Source of the DNA: Mycobacterium heckeshornense
GTDB lineage: Bacteria; Actinomycetota; Actinomycetes; Mycobacteriales; Mycobacteriaceae
Direction of reading: 5' to 3'
NCBI RefSeq assembly: GCF_016592155.1
Contig: NZ_AP024237.1
Span: forward strand, 2,604,001-2,668,000
Length of the DNA: 64,000 nt
Below the pieces are notes generated by a model. It did not search any database. It was not told the DNA's origin and worked only from the letters and a program-made list of their open reading frames with translations. This document shows, one piece after another, positions 1 through 8,126 of the stretch. Both the position numbers and the translations under genes were made by a program. The first letter of the stretch is position 1; each line of letters begins with the position of its first letter.

Positions 1-701
1 GCGGCCACCAACCGGGCGACGATGCGCCGCGCCTGTTCCGGCCACGTCGGATCCGCCGGTGTCAGCCGCACGGGTTGGCGCACGGCGTGCCGGGCGGTGA
101 GATTGCGTGCGAACGGGGCTATCCGGTGGTTCCACACGTCGCTGGCTAGCTGCGCCAGCACCGCCATGCTGCCGGAGTTGTCCAGCCAGATGTCGGCGAC
201 GGCGCGCCGCTGCTCGTCGCTGGCCTGCGCCGCGATGCGGGCGCGAACGTCGTCTTCGGCCATGCCGCGTTGGTCGACCAGCCGGCGCACTCGCAACTCG
301 GCGTCGGCGTGCACCACGACAACCAGCGGGAAAAGCGGTGCCATCCCGGATTCGACCAGCAGCGGAATGTCTTCCACGACGACCGCGTCGTCGGGGACAC
401 CGGCGATGATCTCCTCGCGACGCCTGGCCACTAGCGGATGAACGATCCCGTTGAGGGTCTTGCGTGCGTCGTCGTCTTGAAACGCCTTGGCAGCCAACGC
501 CTGTCGATTCAGCGACCGGTCGGGCAGCAGAATGTCGTCACCAAACGCATTGACGAGCGCCGACAGTCCCTCAGTTCCCGGTTCGACCACCTCGCGGGCG
601 ATCACGTCGGCGTCGACGACGATCCCGCCACACTGCTGAAACGTGGCGGTTACTGCCGACTTCCCGGCGCCGATGCCACCGGTCAGCCCGATCCGAAGCA
701 T
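1..701 (-). CDS. coaE: Dephospho-CoA kinase CoaE, N-terminal part (runs off the left edge)
   Basis: Catalyses the last step of CoA synthesis, ATP-dependent phosphorylation of the 3'-OH of dephospho-CoA, in the cytoplasm. The frame starts at ATG 701 with MLRIGLTGGIGAGKS, a Walker A P-loop at residues 8-15, and stays open to base 1, giving 233 visible codons. The CoaE core ends around residue 200. The visible end (TWPEQARRIVARLV) looks like the start of the C-terminal GrpB/UPF0157 domain that mycobacterial CoaE proteins carry (about 400 aa in all), so roughly 170 residues lie outside the window. It starts 6 bases after the rpsA stop, which suggests co-transcription with rpsA. Confidence 0.93.
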   Translation of the reverse strand, partial: MLRIGLTGGIGAGKSAVTATFQQCGGIVVDADVIAREVVEPGTEGLSALVNAFGDDILLPDRSLNRQALAAKAFQDDDARKTLNGIVHPLVARRREEIIAGVPDDAVVVEDIPLLVESGMAPLFPLVVVVHADAELRVRRLVDQRGMAEDDVRARIAAQASDEQRRAVADIWLDNSGSMAVLAQLASDVWNHRIAPFARNLTARHAVRQPVRLTPADPTWPEQARRIVARLVA

Positions 702-707
702 CGCCAG

Positions 708-2165
708 TTAGGCACTGCCGGCGAGTTTCTCCCGAAGGGCGGCCAGTTGGGCGTCGCTGGCCAGCGACCCGCCAGTCGGCTCCTCAGACGAAGGCGTGCC
801 TCCGTTGGCCTGCTGCTGTTCGGCGCCGGCCGCGGCCGCGGCAGCGGCCTCGGCGGCGGCGAACTTCTCCATCTGCGCGGTATGCATCTTGTGCCGGCGC
901 TCGGCCTCGGCGTAGCGGGCTTCCCATTCGGCGCGCTGTTTTTCGTATCCCTCGAGCCATTCGTTGCTTTCGGGGTCGAAGCCCTCGGGGAAGATGTAGT
1001 TGCCGTGCTCGTCGTAGGAATCGGCCATGCCGTACTTGGCCGGATCGAACTCTTCGGTGTAGTCCTCGTTGGCCTGTTTCAGCGACAGCGAGATGCGGCG
1101 GCGTTCCAGGTCGATGTCGATGACCTTGACCATCACCTCATCACCGACGCCGACCACCTGATCGGCGACCTCGATGTGCCGCTCGGAAAGCTCGGAGATG
1201 TGCACCAGGCCTTCGATGCCCTCCTCCACGCGGACGAACGCGCCGAACGGCACCAGCTTGGTGACCTTGCCCGGCACGATCTGGCCGATGGCGTGGGTAC
1301 GGGCGAAGTGTCGCCACGGGTCTTCCTGAGTCGCCTTGAGCGACAAGGAAACCCGCTCGCGGTCCATGTCGACGTCGAGCACCTCGACGGTGACCTCGTC
1401 GCCGACCTGCACCACCTCGGAGGGATGGTCGATGTGCTTCCAGCTCAACTCGGAGACGTGCACCAGGCCGTCCACCCCGCCAAGGTCGACGAACGCGCCG
1501 AAGTTGACGATCGACGACACCACACCCTTGCGGATCGCGCCCTTTTGCAGCTGGTTGAGGAATTCGCTGCGCACCTCCGACTGCGTCTGCTCGAGCCAGG
1601 CGCGGCGGGAGAGCACCACATTGTTGCGGTTCTTGTCCAGCTCGATGATCTTGGCCTCGAGTTCCTTGCCGATGTAGGGCTGCAGGTCACGCACCCGGCG
1701 CATCTCGACCAGCGACGCCGGCAGGAATCCACGCAGCCCGATGTCGAGGATCAGCCCACCCTTGACGACCTCGATGACGGTGCCCTTGACCGCCTCATCC
1801 TTCTCCTTGAGCGCTTCGATCGTGCCCCAGGCCCGCTCGTACTGGGCGCGTTTCTTCGACAGGATCAGCCGGCCTTCTTTGTCCTCCTTGGTGAGAACCA
1901 GGGCCTCGACCTTGTCGCCGACCTTGACCACTTCGTGCGGGTCGACGTCGTGCTTGATGGACAGCTCGCGGGACGGGATGACACCTTCGGTCTTGTAGCC
2001 GATGTCGAGCAGGACCTCGTCCCGGTCAACCTTGACGATGGTCCCTTCCACGATGTCGCCATCGTTGAAGTATTTGATGGTCTTGTCGATGGCGGCGAGA
2101 AAGTCCTCGCTCGAGCCGATGTCGTTGACGGCTACTTGGGGCGAGGAAACGGCGGGACTCGGCAT
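708..2165 (-). CDS. rpsA: 30S ribosomal protein S1
   Basis: RNA-binding ribosomal protein that helps load mRNA on the 30S subunit. It has 485 residues with four S1/OB-fold repeats, at about 36-105, 123-190, 210-278 and 295-365. The third and fourth carry the classic FGAFV...GLVHVSELS or GLVHISELS pattern. The C-terminal tail is acidic, then rich in Ala and Gln (about 415-485), the most variable part in mycobacteria. In M. tuberculosis this tail has been discussed in relation to pyrazinamide action. Start is ATG 2165. The gene is followed directly by coaE and preceded by a 123-base leader after the polA terminator. Confidence 0.97.
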   Translation of the reverse strand: MPSPAVSSPQVAVNDIGSSEDFLAAIDKTIKYFNDGDIVEGTIVKVDRDEVLLDIGYKTEGVIPSRELSIKHDVDPHEVVKVGDKVEALVLTKEDKEGRLILSKKRAQYERAWGTIEALKEKDEAVKGTVIEVVKGGLILDIGLRGFLPASLVEMRRVRDLQPYIGKELEAKIIELDKNRNNVVLSRRAWLEQTQSEVRSEFLNQLQKGAIRKGVVSSIVNFGAFVDLGGVDGLVHVSELSWKHIDHPSEVVQVGDEVTVEVLDVDMDRERVSLSLKATQEDPWRHFARTHAIGQIVPGKVTKLVPFGAFVRVEEGIEGLVHISELSERHIEVADQVVGVGDEVMVKVIDIDLERRRISLSLKQANEDYTEEFDPAKYGMADSYDEHGNYIFPEGFDPESNEWLEGYEKQRAEWEARYAEAERRHKMHTAQMEKFAAAEAAAAAAAGAEQQQANGGTPSSEEPTGGSLASDAQLAALREKLAGSA

Positions 2166-2288
2166 ATTGTTGGGTTGCTCCGGACAGGTTTGGTCGTAGG
2201 GACAGGTGTGAGTTACCCGTCGAGGCTACTCGACGGTGCACATGCTGGCCAAACTCGGCCCGTCCGCGTCGAGCGTGTACTCACAGCG

Positions 2289-2328
2289 AAAAAAACGCCG
2301 AAATCTCGCCATAGCTGCACGCTCGGCG
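2289..2328 (-). terminator. Rho-independent terminator after polA
   Basis: On the minus strand, directly after the polA stop, CGCCGA (2328-2323) pairs with TCGGCG (2301-2296) around a loop of about 21 bases. This is followed by seven U residues (2295-2289). Such U-tracts are uncommon in this GC-rich genome. It would separate polA from rpsA transcription. Confidence 0.6.
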
Positions 2329-2329
2329 C

Positions 2330-5065
2330 TTAGTGCGCGGCCGCATCCCATGAGCGGCCGTAGCCCACCGACACCTCCAGCGGCACGTCGAGCGGATAGG
2401 CGCTGCCCATTTTGTCGCGCACCAGCGCTTCGACGTGCTCGCGCTCGCCGGAAGCCAGTTCGAACAAAAGTTCGTCGTGGACCTGCAGCAGCATGCGCGA
2501 CTTGAACCCGGCCGCTTTGAGGGCCTTGTCCACCTCGATCATCGCGACCTTGATGATGTCGGCCGCGCTGCCCTGGATCGGCGCGTTGAGCGCTGCCCGC
2601 TCCGCGGCCTCGCGCACCTGCCGGTTGCCGCTGTCCAGCTCGGGGAGATAGCGCCGACGGCCCAACACCGTGGAGGTGTAGCCATCCTTGCGGGCCTGCT
2701 CGACCACGGCGTGCAGGTAGTCACGCACTCCCCCGAAGCGGGCGAAGTAGGCGTCCATCTGCTCCTTGGCTTCCTCGGTGGAGATTTTCAGCTGCTGCGA
2801 CAGCCCGTAGGCGCTCAGCCCGTAGGCCAAGCCGTAGGACATCGCCTTGACCCGACGGCGCAACTCGGGTGTCACCTCGTCGATCGGCACGCCGAAGGCC
2901 CGCGACGCGACGAAGGAGTGCAGGTCCTCGCCGGTGTTGAACGCCTCGATGAGACCCTCGTCACCCGAGAGATGCGCCATGATCCGCATCTCGATCTGGC
3001 TGTAGTCGGCGGTCATCAACTCGGCATAGCCCGCGCCGACGACGAACGCGTCACGGATCTGGCGGCCGGCCTCGGTGCGGATCGGGATGTTTTGCAGGTT
3101 GGGCTCGGTCGACGACAACCGCCCGGTGGCCGCGATGGTCTGGTTGAACGTGGTATGAATCCGGCCATCTGCACTCACCGCATTCAGCAACCCGTCGACG
3201 GTGACTTTCAGCCGGGTGGCATCACGGTGGGCGAGCAGATGCTCCAGGAACGGGTGCGCAGTCTTGTCGAACAGCGACTGCAGCGCGTCGGCGTCGGTGG
3301 TGTAGCCGGTTTTCGTGCGTTTGGTCTTGGGCATGCCCAGCTCGTCGAACAGCACGACCTGCAGTTGTTTGGGTGAGCCCAGGTTGATTTGCTTGCCGAT
3401 CACCGCATAGGCGGCCTCCGCCGCGTCGCGGACCTGCTCGCCGAACTGGCGTTGCAGCTCGCTCAGCAGCGCCAAGTCGACGGCGATACCGGCGGCCTCC
3501 ATGCCCGCCAGCACCCGTTGTACCGGCAACTCCATCTCGGCCAGCAACGACTGGGAGTCGATGCGGGCCAGCTCGACGTCCAGCGCATCGGCGAGGTCGG
3601 CCACCGCGCGGGCCCGCAGAATCGTGGTCTGCACCGCCTGGTCGTCGGCGCCGTCACTGTCGTCGAGGAGCGAAAGTTGTTGTTGCTCAGGGGTTTCAGC
3701 GCGCAATTCGCGGCGCAGGTAGCGCAGCGACAGGTCGTCGAGGGCGAAGCTGCGTTGCCCGGGCCGCACCAGGTAGGCGGCCAGCGCGGTATCGGAGGTG
3801 ACACCTTCGAGCGTCCAGCCGCGCCCGGCCAGGTCGTGGATGGCCTGCTTGGCTTCGTGCAGCGCCTTGGGCTTGTCCGGGTCGGCAAGCCAGGCCGCCA
3901 GCGCGGCGTCGTCGTCGGGCGTCACCGTGGCGGTGTCGATGTAACCGCCCTCGCCGTCGGCAGCGGCGATGGCCAGCGCGGTGGCGTCGCCGCCGTACGG
4001 CAGGTGGGTGCCCACGACCGCCAGCCCGGACCGGCGCCCGTCACTGGCATGCTCGACCAGCCACTGTCCAACGGTGCCGGGCTCGAGCGCTTTGCCGCGC
4101 ACGTCGAACCCCTCATCGACCTCGGGCTCGACGGCTGCCAGCGTTTCGAAGAGCCGGTCGCGCAGCACCCGGAACTCCAGCTGGTCGAAGAGCCGGTGGA
4201 TATGGTCGCGGTCCCAGGGCTGCAGCCGCAGTGTGTCGGGGGTTTGCGCGAGCGGGACGTCGCGGATGAGCTCGGTCAGTTCACGGTTGCGCACCACGCT
4301 GGCCAGATGGGTCCGCAGCGCGTCGCCCACCTTGCCTTTGACCGTGTCGACGTTGTCGACCAATCCTTCCAGCGAGCCGTACTCGGCGATCCACTTGGCG
4401 GCGGTCTTTTCCCCCACCCCCGGGATGCCGGGCAGGTTGTCGCTGGGGTCGCCGCGCAGTGCTGCGAAGTCGGGGTACTGCTTGGGCGTCAGCCCGTATT
4501 TTTCGACGACGGCCTCCGGGGTGAAGCGGGTGAGGTCGCTGACGCCCTTGCGGGGGTAGAGGACGGTGACGTCGTCGCTGACCAGCTGCAGCGCGTCGCG
4601 GTCGCCGGTGACCACCAGCACCCGGTAGCCCTCTTTTTCGGCTTGGGTGGCCAGCGTGGCGATGATGTCGTCGGCTTCGAAACCCGGTTCGGCGAGCACG
4701 GTGATGCCCAGCGCGGCAAGGACTTCCTTGGTGATGTCGATCTGGCCGTGAAACTCGTCGGGGGCCGACGTCCGATTGGCCTTGTATTCGGGGTAACGGT
4801 CGGCGCGAAACGTCTCCCGCGACACGTCGAACGCCGCGGCCACGTGCGTCGGTTGTTCGTCGCGTAGCAGGTTGATCAGCATGGCGGTAAACCCGTAGAC
4901 CGCGTTGGTGGTCAGCCCGCCGGCGGTCTTGAAATTTTCCGCCGGCAGCGCGTAGAACGCGCGGAACGCCAGCGAATTACCGTCCAACAGCAGCAGTGTC
5001 GGTTTGTCGTCGGTTGCGGTCGAGGCTTGCACCGGCGCGGTGGCCGCGGCTTTGGCAGGGCTCAC
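2330..5065 (-). CDS. polA: DNA polymerase I
   Basis: Repair and Okazaki-fragment-processing polymerase. From GTG 5065 the protein has 911 residues and starts VSPAKAAATAP. An upstream ATG at 5083 is possible, but the shorter form matches the known mycobacterial N-terminus. The 5'-3' exonuclease domain (about 25-320) has LLLDGNSLAFRAFYALP, GFEADDI, TGDRDALQL and GIPGVGEKTA. The middle 3'-5' exonuclease-like domain lacks the usual catalytic carboxylates, as in other mycobacteria. The polymerase domain has motif A (DYSQIEMRI), motif B (RRRVKAMSYGLAYG) and motif C (VHDELL). It is divergent from the DUF35/thiolase pair. Confidence 0.97.
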   Translation of the reverse strand: MSPAKAAATAPVQASTATDDKPTLLLLDGNSLAFRAFYALPAENFKTAGGLTTNAVYGFTAMLINLLRDEQPTHVAAAFDVSRETFRADRYPEYKANRTSAPDEFHGQIDITKEVLAALGITVLAEPGFEADDIIATLATQAEKEGYRVLVVTGDRDALQLVSDDVTVLYPRKGVSDLTRFTPEAVVEKYGLTPKQYPDFAALRGDPSDNLPGIPGVGEKTAAKWIAEYGSLEGLVDNVDTVKGKVGDALRTHLASVVRNRELTELIRDVPLAQTPDTLRLQPWDRDHIHRLFDQLEFRVLRDRLFETLAAVEPEVDEGFDVRGKALEPGTVGQWLVEHASDGRRSGLAVVGTHLPYGGDATALAIAAADGEGGYIDTATVTPDDDAALAAWLADPDKPKALHEAKQAIHDLAGRGWTLEGVTSDTALAAYLVRPGQRSFALDDLSLRYLRRELRAETPEQQQLSLLDDSDGADDQAVQTTILRARAVADLADALDVELARIDSQSLLAEMELPVQRVLAGMEAAGIAVDLALLSELQRQFGEQVRDAAEAAYAVIGKQINLGSPKQLQVVLFDELGMPKTKRTKTGYTTDADALQSLFDKTAHPFLEHLLAHRDATRLKVTVDGLLNAVSADGRIHTTFNQTIAATGRLSSTEPNLQNIPIRTEAGRQIRDAFVVGAGYAELMTADYSQIEMRIMAHLSGDEGLIEAFNTGEDLHSFVASRAFGVPIDEVTPELRRRVKAMSYGLAYGLSAYGLSQQLKISTEEAKEQMDAYFARFGGVRDYLHAVVEQARKDGYTSTVLGRRRYLPELDSGNRQVREAAERAALNAPIQGSAADIIKVAMIEVDKALKAAGFKSRMLLQVHDELLFELASGEREHVEALVRDKMGSAYPLDVPLEVSVGYGRSWDAAAH

Positions 5066-5103
5066 GGCCCTAACTCTATGCATCAGGTCCGACACCGGCG
5101 CCA

Positions 5104-5123
5104 AACTGCAACACGTTTCAGTT
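5104..5123. promoter_or_regulatory. KstR-like operator
   Basis: AACTG..CAGTT flanks AAC-AC-GTT, giving a 20-base inverted repeat with one mismatched pair (5109/5118). Bases 5107-5120 fit the published KstR consensus TnnAACnnGTTnnA exactly. It lies 28 bases before the GTG of the DUF35 gene and 38 bases before the polA GTG, so it most plausibly controls the DUF35/thiolase pair as part of the sterol-catabolism regulon. Confidence 0.65.
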
Positions 5124-5151
5124 TTGCCCCCGTTGTCGGTACGCTGGCCGC

Positions 5152-5592
5152 GTGCCAGCACCAACCCGCCTAGAGCCGGCGATCGAGGGATGGTTCGCCA
5201 CCGACGAGGCCGGTGTGCCGCATCTGATCGGCAGCCGGTGTCCGCGGTGCGGCACCTACGTCTTCCCGCCGCGCCCCAACACCTGCCCCAATCCCGCCTG
5301 CGACGGGGACCAACTGGACGCGGTCCCGTTGTCGCGGCGCGGGACGCTGTGGAGCTATACCGAAAACCGCTACGCACCGCCGCCGCCGTATCCGGCCACG
5401 GACCCGTTTGAGCCGTTCGCGGTGGCTGCGGTCGAGTTGGCCGACGAGGGTTTGATCGTGCTGGGCAAGGTTGCCGACGGGACGCTGGCTGCCGATCTGC
5501 GGATCGGCATGGAGATGGAACTGACCACCTTGCCGCTGTTCACCGACGCGGAAGGCGTACAGCGAATCGTCTACGGCTGGAGGATCGCGTGA
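5152..5592 (+). CDS. DUF35 OB-fold / zinc-ribbon protein (thiolase partner)
   Basis: 146 residues from GTG 5152, orthologous by context to Rv1628c. A rubredoxin-like zinc ribbon (CPRCGTYVFPP then CPNPAC, residues about 28-48) precedes an OB-fold segment. DUF35 proteins bind acyl-CoA and form heteromers with SCP-x-type thiolases. The downstream gene is such a thiolase and overlaps this one by 4 bases (start 5589, stop 5592), which points to translational coupling and a shared complex. There is no clear Shine-Dalgarno sequence, so the message may be leaderless. A KstR-like palindrome upstream suggests sterol-responsive control. Confidence 0.9.
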   Translation: MPAPTRLEPAIEGWFATDEAGVPHLIGSRCPRCGTYVFPPRPNTCPNPACDGDQLDAVPLSRRGTLWSYTENRYAPPPPYPATDPFEPFAVAAVELADEGLIVLGKVADGTLAADLRIGMEMELTTLPLFTDAEGVQRIVYGWRIA

Positions 5593-6791
5593 CGGCACCC
5601 GACCCGGTGTACATCCTTGGCGCCGGCATGCATCCGTGGGGCAAGTGGGGCAACGACTTCACCGAGTACGGCGTTGCGGCCGCGCGTGCCGCACTGGGCG
5701 AAGCGGGGCTGGAATGGCGTCAGATTCAGTTGGTGGCCGGTGCCGACACCATCCGCAACGGTTATCCGGGGTTTGTCGCCGGTGCGACGTTCGCTCAGAA
5801 GCTGGGCTGGAACGGCGTCCCGGTCAGCTCAAGCTATGCGGCCTGCGCCAGCGGGTCGCAGGCGCTGCAGAGCGCGCGCGCCCAGATTTTGGCCGGTTTC
5901 TGCGACGTGGCATTGGTCATCGGCGCAGACACCACACCCAAGGGGTTTTTCGCGCCGGTCGGCGGTGAACGCAAGAACGACCCGGACTGGCAGCGATTCC
6001 ACTTGATCGGGGCAACCAACCCGGTGTACTTCGCACTGCTGGCTCGCCGGCGCATGGACCTCTACGGCGCCACCGCGGAGGATTTCGCGCAGGTGAAGGT
6101 CAAAAACGCGCGCCACGGACGGCACAACCCGAACGCCCGCTACCGCAAGGAGGTTTCCCTCGGCGACGTGCTGGCCAGCCCGGTGGTGGCCGACCCGCTG
6201 CGGCTGCTCGACATCTGCGCCACCTCCGACGGCGCGGCCGCGCTGGTGGTGGCCAGCGCGAAGTTTGCCCGCGAACACCTCGGTTCGCTGCGCGGTGTGC
6301 CGGCGGTGCGCGCGGTCAGCACGGTCACCCCGCACTATCCTCAGCATCTGCCCGAATTGCCCGATATCGCAACGGATTCCACCGCGGTGGTGCCTGCGCC
6401 GCAGCGGGTGTTCAAGGATCAGATCCTGGACGCCGCCTACGCCGAAGCGGGCATCGGGCCCGAGGACCTGAGCCTGGCCGAGGTCTACGATTTGTCGACC
6501 GCGCTGGAGCTGGACTGGTACGAACACCTCGGGTTGTGTCCCAAGGGCGAAGCCGAGGCGCTGCTGCGCAGTGGCGCAACGGCGATCGGCGGCAGGATTC
6601 CGGTCAACCCGTCGGGTGGGCTGGCCTGCTTCGGTGAAGCGATTCCGGCGCAAGCGATCGCGCAGGTATGCGAGCTCGCCTGGCAGCTGCGCGGCCAGGC
6701 CACCGGTCGCCAGGTCGAGGGCGCCACCGTCGGGATTACCGCCAACCAGGGCCTGTTCGGCCACGGCTCCTCGGTGATAGTGGCCCGCTAA
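5589..6791 (+). CDS. SCP-x-type thiolase / lipid-transfer acetyl-CoA acetyltransferase
   Basis: 400 residues from GTG 5589, orthologous by context to Rv1627c. It has the thiolase fold, with a nucleophile-region Cys in SSSYAACASGSQAL (about residues 77-90) and a C-terminal GGLACFGEAIPA segment that replaces the second Cys-His motif of ordinary thiolases, as in the SCP-x/KS-like subgroup. The family cleaves or condenses acyl-CoA side chains. Some members, working with a DUF35 partner, act as sterol side-chain thiolases or aldolases. Coupling to the DUF35 gene and the KstR-like site support a sterol or branched-lipid role. The exact substrate is not readable from sequence. Confidence 0.88.
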   Translation: MTAPDPVYILGAGMHPWGKWGNDFTEYGVAAARAALGEAGLEWRQIQLVAGADTIRNGYPGFVAGATFAQKLGWNGVPVSSSYAACASGSQALQSARAQILAGFCDVALVIGADTTPKGFFAPVGGERKNDPDWQRFHLIGATNPVYFALLARRRMDLYGATAEDFAQVKVKNARHGRHNPNARYRKEVSLGDVLASPVVADPLRLLDICATSDGAAALVVASAKFAREHLGSLRGVPAVRAVSTVTPHYPQHLPELPDIATDSTAVVPAPQRVFKDQILDAAYAEAGIGPEDLSLAEVYDLSTALELDWYEHLGLCPKGEAEALLRSGATAIGGRIPVNPSGGLACFGEAIPAQAIAQVCELAWQLRGQATGRQVEGATVGITANQGLFGHGSSVIVAR

Positions 6792-7399
6792 GTGCGCGGG
6801 TCGAGGGTTTCGAGCACCACTTCGGCGACACGTTTCATGGTGGTGCGCCGATCCATCGCCGCGCGCTGGATCCACTTGAACGCCTCGGGCTCGCTCATAC
6901 CCTGTTTGGTCTGCAGCAGGCCTTTGGCCCGTTCGATGAGCTTGCGGGTTTCCAGCCGGTCGGCAAGCGTTGCCACTTCGCGTTCCAATGCGGTGATCTC
7001 ACTGAACCGACTGACGGCCAGCTCGATGGCCGGAATGAGGTCGCTGACGGTAAACGGTTTGACCAAGTAGGCCATCGCTCCGGCGTCGCGGGCCCGCTCG
7101 ACCAGGTCGCGCTGGCTGAACGCGGTCAGCACGACGATCGGGGCGATCCGCTTGCTGGCGATCTCCGATGCGGCGTCGATGCCGTCGCGTCGCGGCATCT
7201 TCACGTCCATGATCACCAGATCGGGTTTGAGCCGCTCCGCCAGTTCGACGGCTTCCTGGCCGTCGCCGGCTTCACCGACAATGTCGTAGCCCTCCTCGCG
7301 CAGCATTTCGGCCAAATCCATCCGGATGAGCGCCTCATCCTCGGCGATGAGAACCCGTCGCGGGCTGGCAGCATCGACGTCCGTCGTAGAGCCGGTCAT
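6788..7399 (-). CDS. pdtaR: ANTAR-domain antitermination response regulator PdtaR
   Basis: 203 residues from ATG 7399 (MTGSTTDVDAASPRRVLIAEDE). The receiver domain (about 14-130) has the acidic pair EDE, the phospho-acceptor Asp in VIMDVKMPRRDG, and Lys in LVKPF. The C-terminal ANTAR RNA-binding domain (about 140-200) reads LETRKLIERAKGLLQ...AFKWIQRAAMDRR. In M. tuberculosis (Rv1626) PdtaR is phosphorylated by the kinase PdtaS and binds ANTAR hairpins in leaders of lipid and PPE genes. The stop overlaps the thiolase stop in convergent orientation (6788-6791). Confidence 0.95.
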   Translation of the reverse strand: MTGSTTDVDAASPRRVLIAEDEALIRMDLAEMLREEGYDIVGEAGDGQEAVELAERLKPDLVIMDVKMPRRDGIDAASEIASKRIAPIVVLTAFSQRDLVERARDAGAMAYLVKPFTVSDLIPAIELAVSRFSEITALEREVATLADRLETRKLIERAKGLLQTKQGMSEPEAFKWIQRAAMDRRTTMKRVAEVVLETLDPRT

Positions 7400-7498
7400 G
7401 ACGTCATTGTGTCGCGGACGGCGCCCACCAGCGACCTCGGGGTTGTGACGCCGCACGAGTGCGCACATCCTCTATGGTGGGAGGCCGAGTACAGGTGA

Positions 7499-7572
7499 GC
7501 CCTCGTATCCCAACTGGCAGAGGAACTGGACTCAAAACCCAGACAGTGTGGGTTCGAATCCCACCGAGGGCA
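7499..7572 (+). tRNA. tRNA-Leu (anticodon CAA)
   Basis: Acceptor stem GCCCTCG (7499-7505) pairs with CGAGGGC (7565-7571), discriminator A7572, no encoded CCA. The T arm GTGGG-TTCGAAT-CCCAC is perfect. The anticodon loop CTCAAAA puts CAA at 34-36, decoding UUG. The anticodon stem has four pairs plus an A-C mismatch at 31-39. The variable region is only about 5 bases, whereas leucine tRNAs normally carry a long class II arm. The identity rests on the anticodon. Confidence 0.88.
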
Positions 7573-7576
7573 CTGC

Positions 7577-8083
7577 ATGCTGTTCACCATCGGCCACGGC
7601 GCGAAAACCGCCGAGCAGCTCACCGCCGCGCTCCGCCAACACGGCATCGAGTTGCTGGTCGACGTGCGAAGCTTTCCCGGGTCGCGCCGCAACCCCGATG
7701 TGTCCAAGCAGGCCATGCCGAAGTGGCTGCGCGACGCGGGCATCGGCTACCGCCACGAGCCCGAGCTGGGCGGCAGGCGCAGACCGCCGGCCCACCCGTT
7801 GCCGAGCGACCGCTGGTGGGAAAACGAGCAGTTCGCGAACTACGCCGCCCACACCCGCACCCCGGGTTTTCACACCGCCTACCAGCGGCTGCTGCGCGAC
7901 GCCGAGACCTGCAACGTCGCCATCATGTGCGGCGAACCGGTGTGGTGGCGCTGCCACCGCCGCATGATCGCTGATCTGGCGGCGCGCGACGGCTATCGGG
8001 TCCAGCACATCATGCCCAACGGGTCATTGTCAGGGCACCGCATGTCCGAATGGCTCACCGGCGAGCCGCCGGGCAACTCTTGA
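7577..8083 (+). CDS. DUF488 family protein
   Basis: 168 residues from ATG 7577, starting 5 bases after the tRNA. MLFTIGHGAKTAEQL at the start, LVDVRSFPGSRRNP, ELGGRR near residue 65, and CGEPVWWRCHRRMIA near residue 118 are hallmarks of DUF488. The conserved Arg/Cys/His pattern suggests a nucleic-acid or small-molecule role, but no biochemical function is established. The reading frame is complete with no signal peptide or membrane segment. Confidence 0.88.
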   Translation: MLFTIGHGAKTAEQLTAALRQHGIELLVDVRSFPGSRRNPDVSKQAMPKWLRDAGIGYRHEPELGGRRRPPAHPLPSDRWWENEQFANYAAHTRTPGFHTAYQRLLRDAETCNVAIMCGEPVWWRCHRRMIADLAARDGYRVQHIMPNGSLSGHRMSEWLTGEPPGNS

Positions 8084-8126
8084 CAACACGCTTCGGGAAT
8101 GACCAGCTCACCGGTAGGCTTTCCGC

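Noticed and set aside
438..2333. 631-codon plus-strand ORF
   Set aside because: It lies antisense to rpsA and the coaE start. High-GC codon bias keeps the opposite frame open, and the translation has no family resemblance.
2435..4867. Long plus-strand ORFs over polA
   Set aside because: Shadow frames of polA; repetitive low-complexity translation and no motif.
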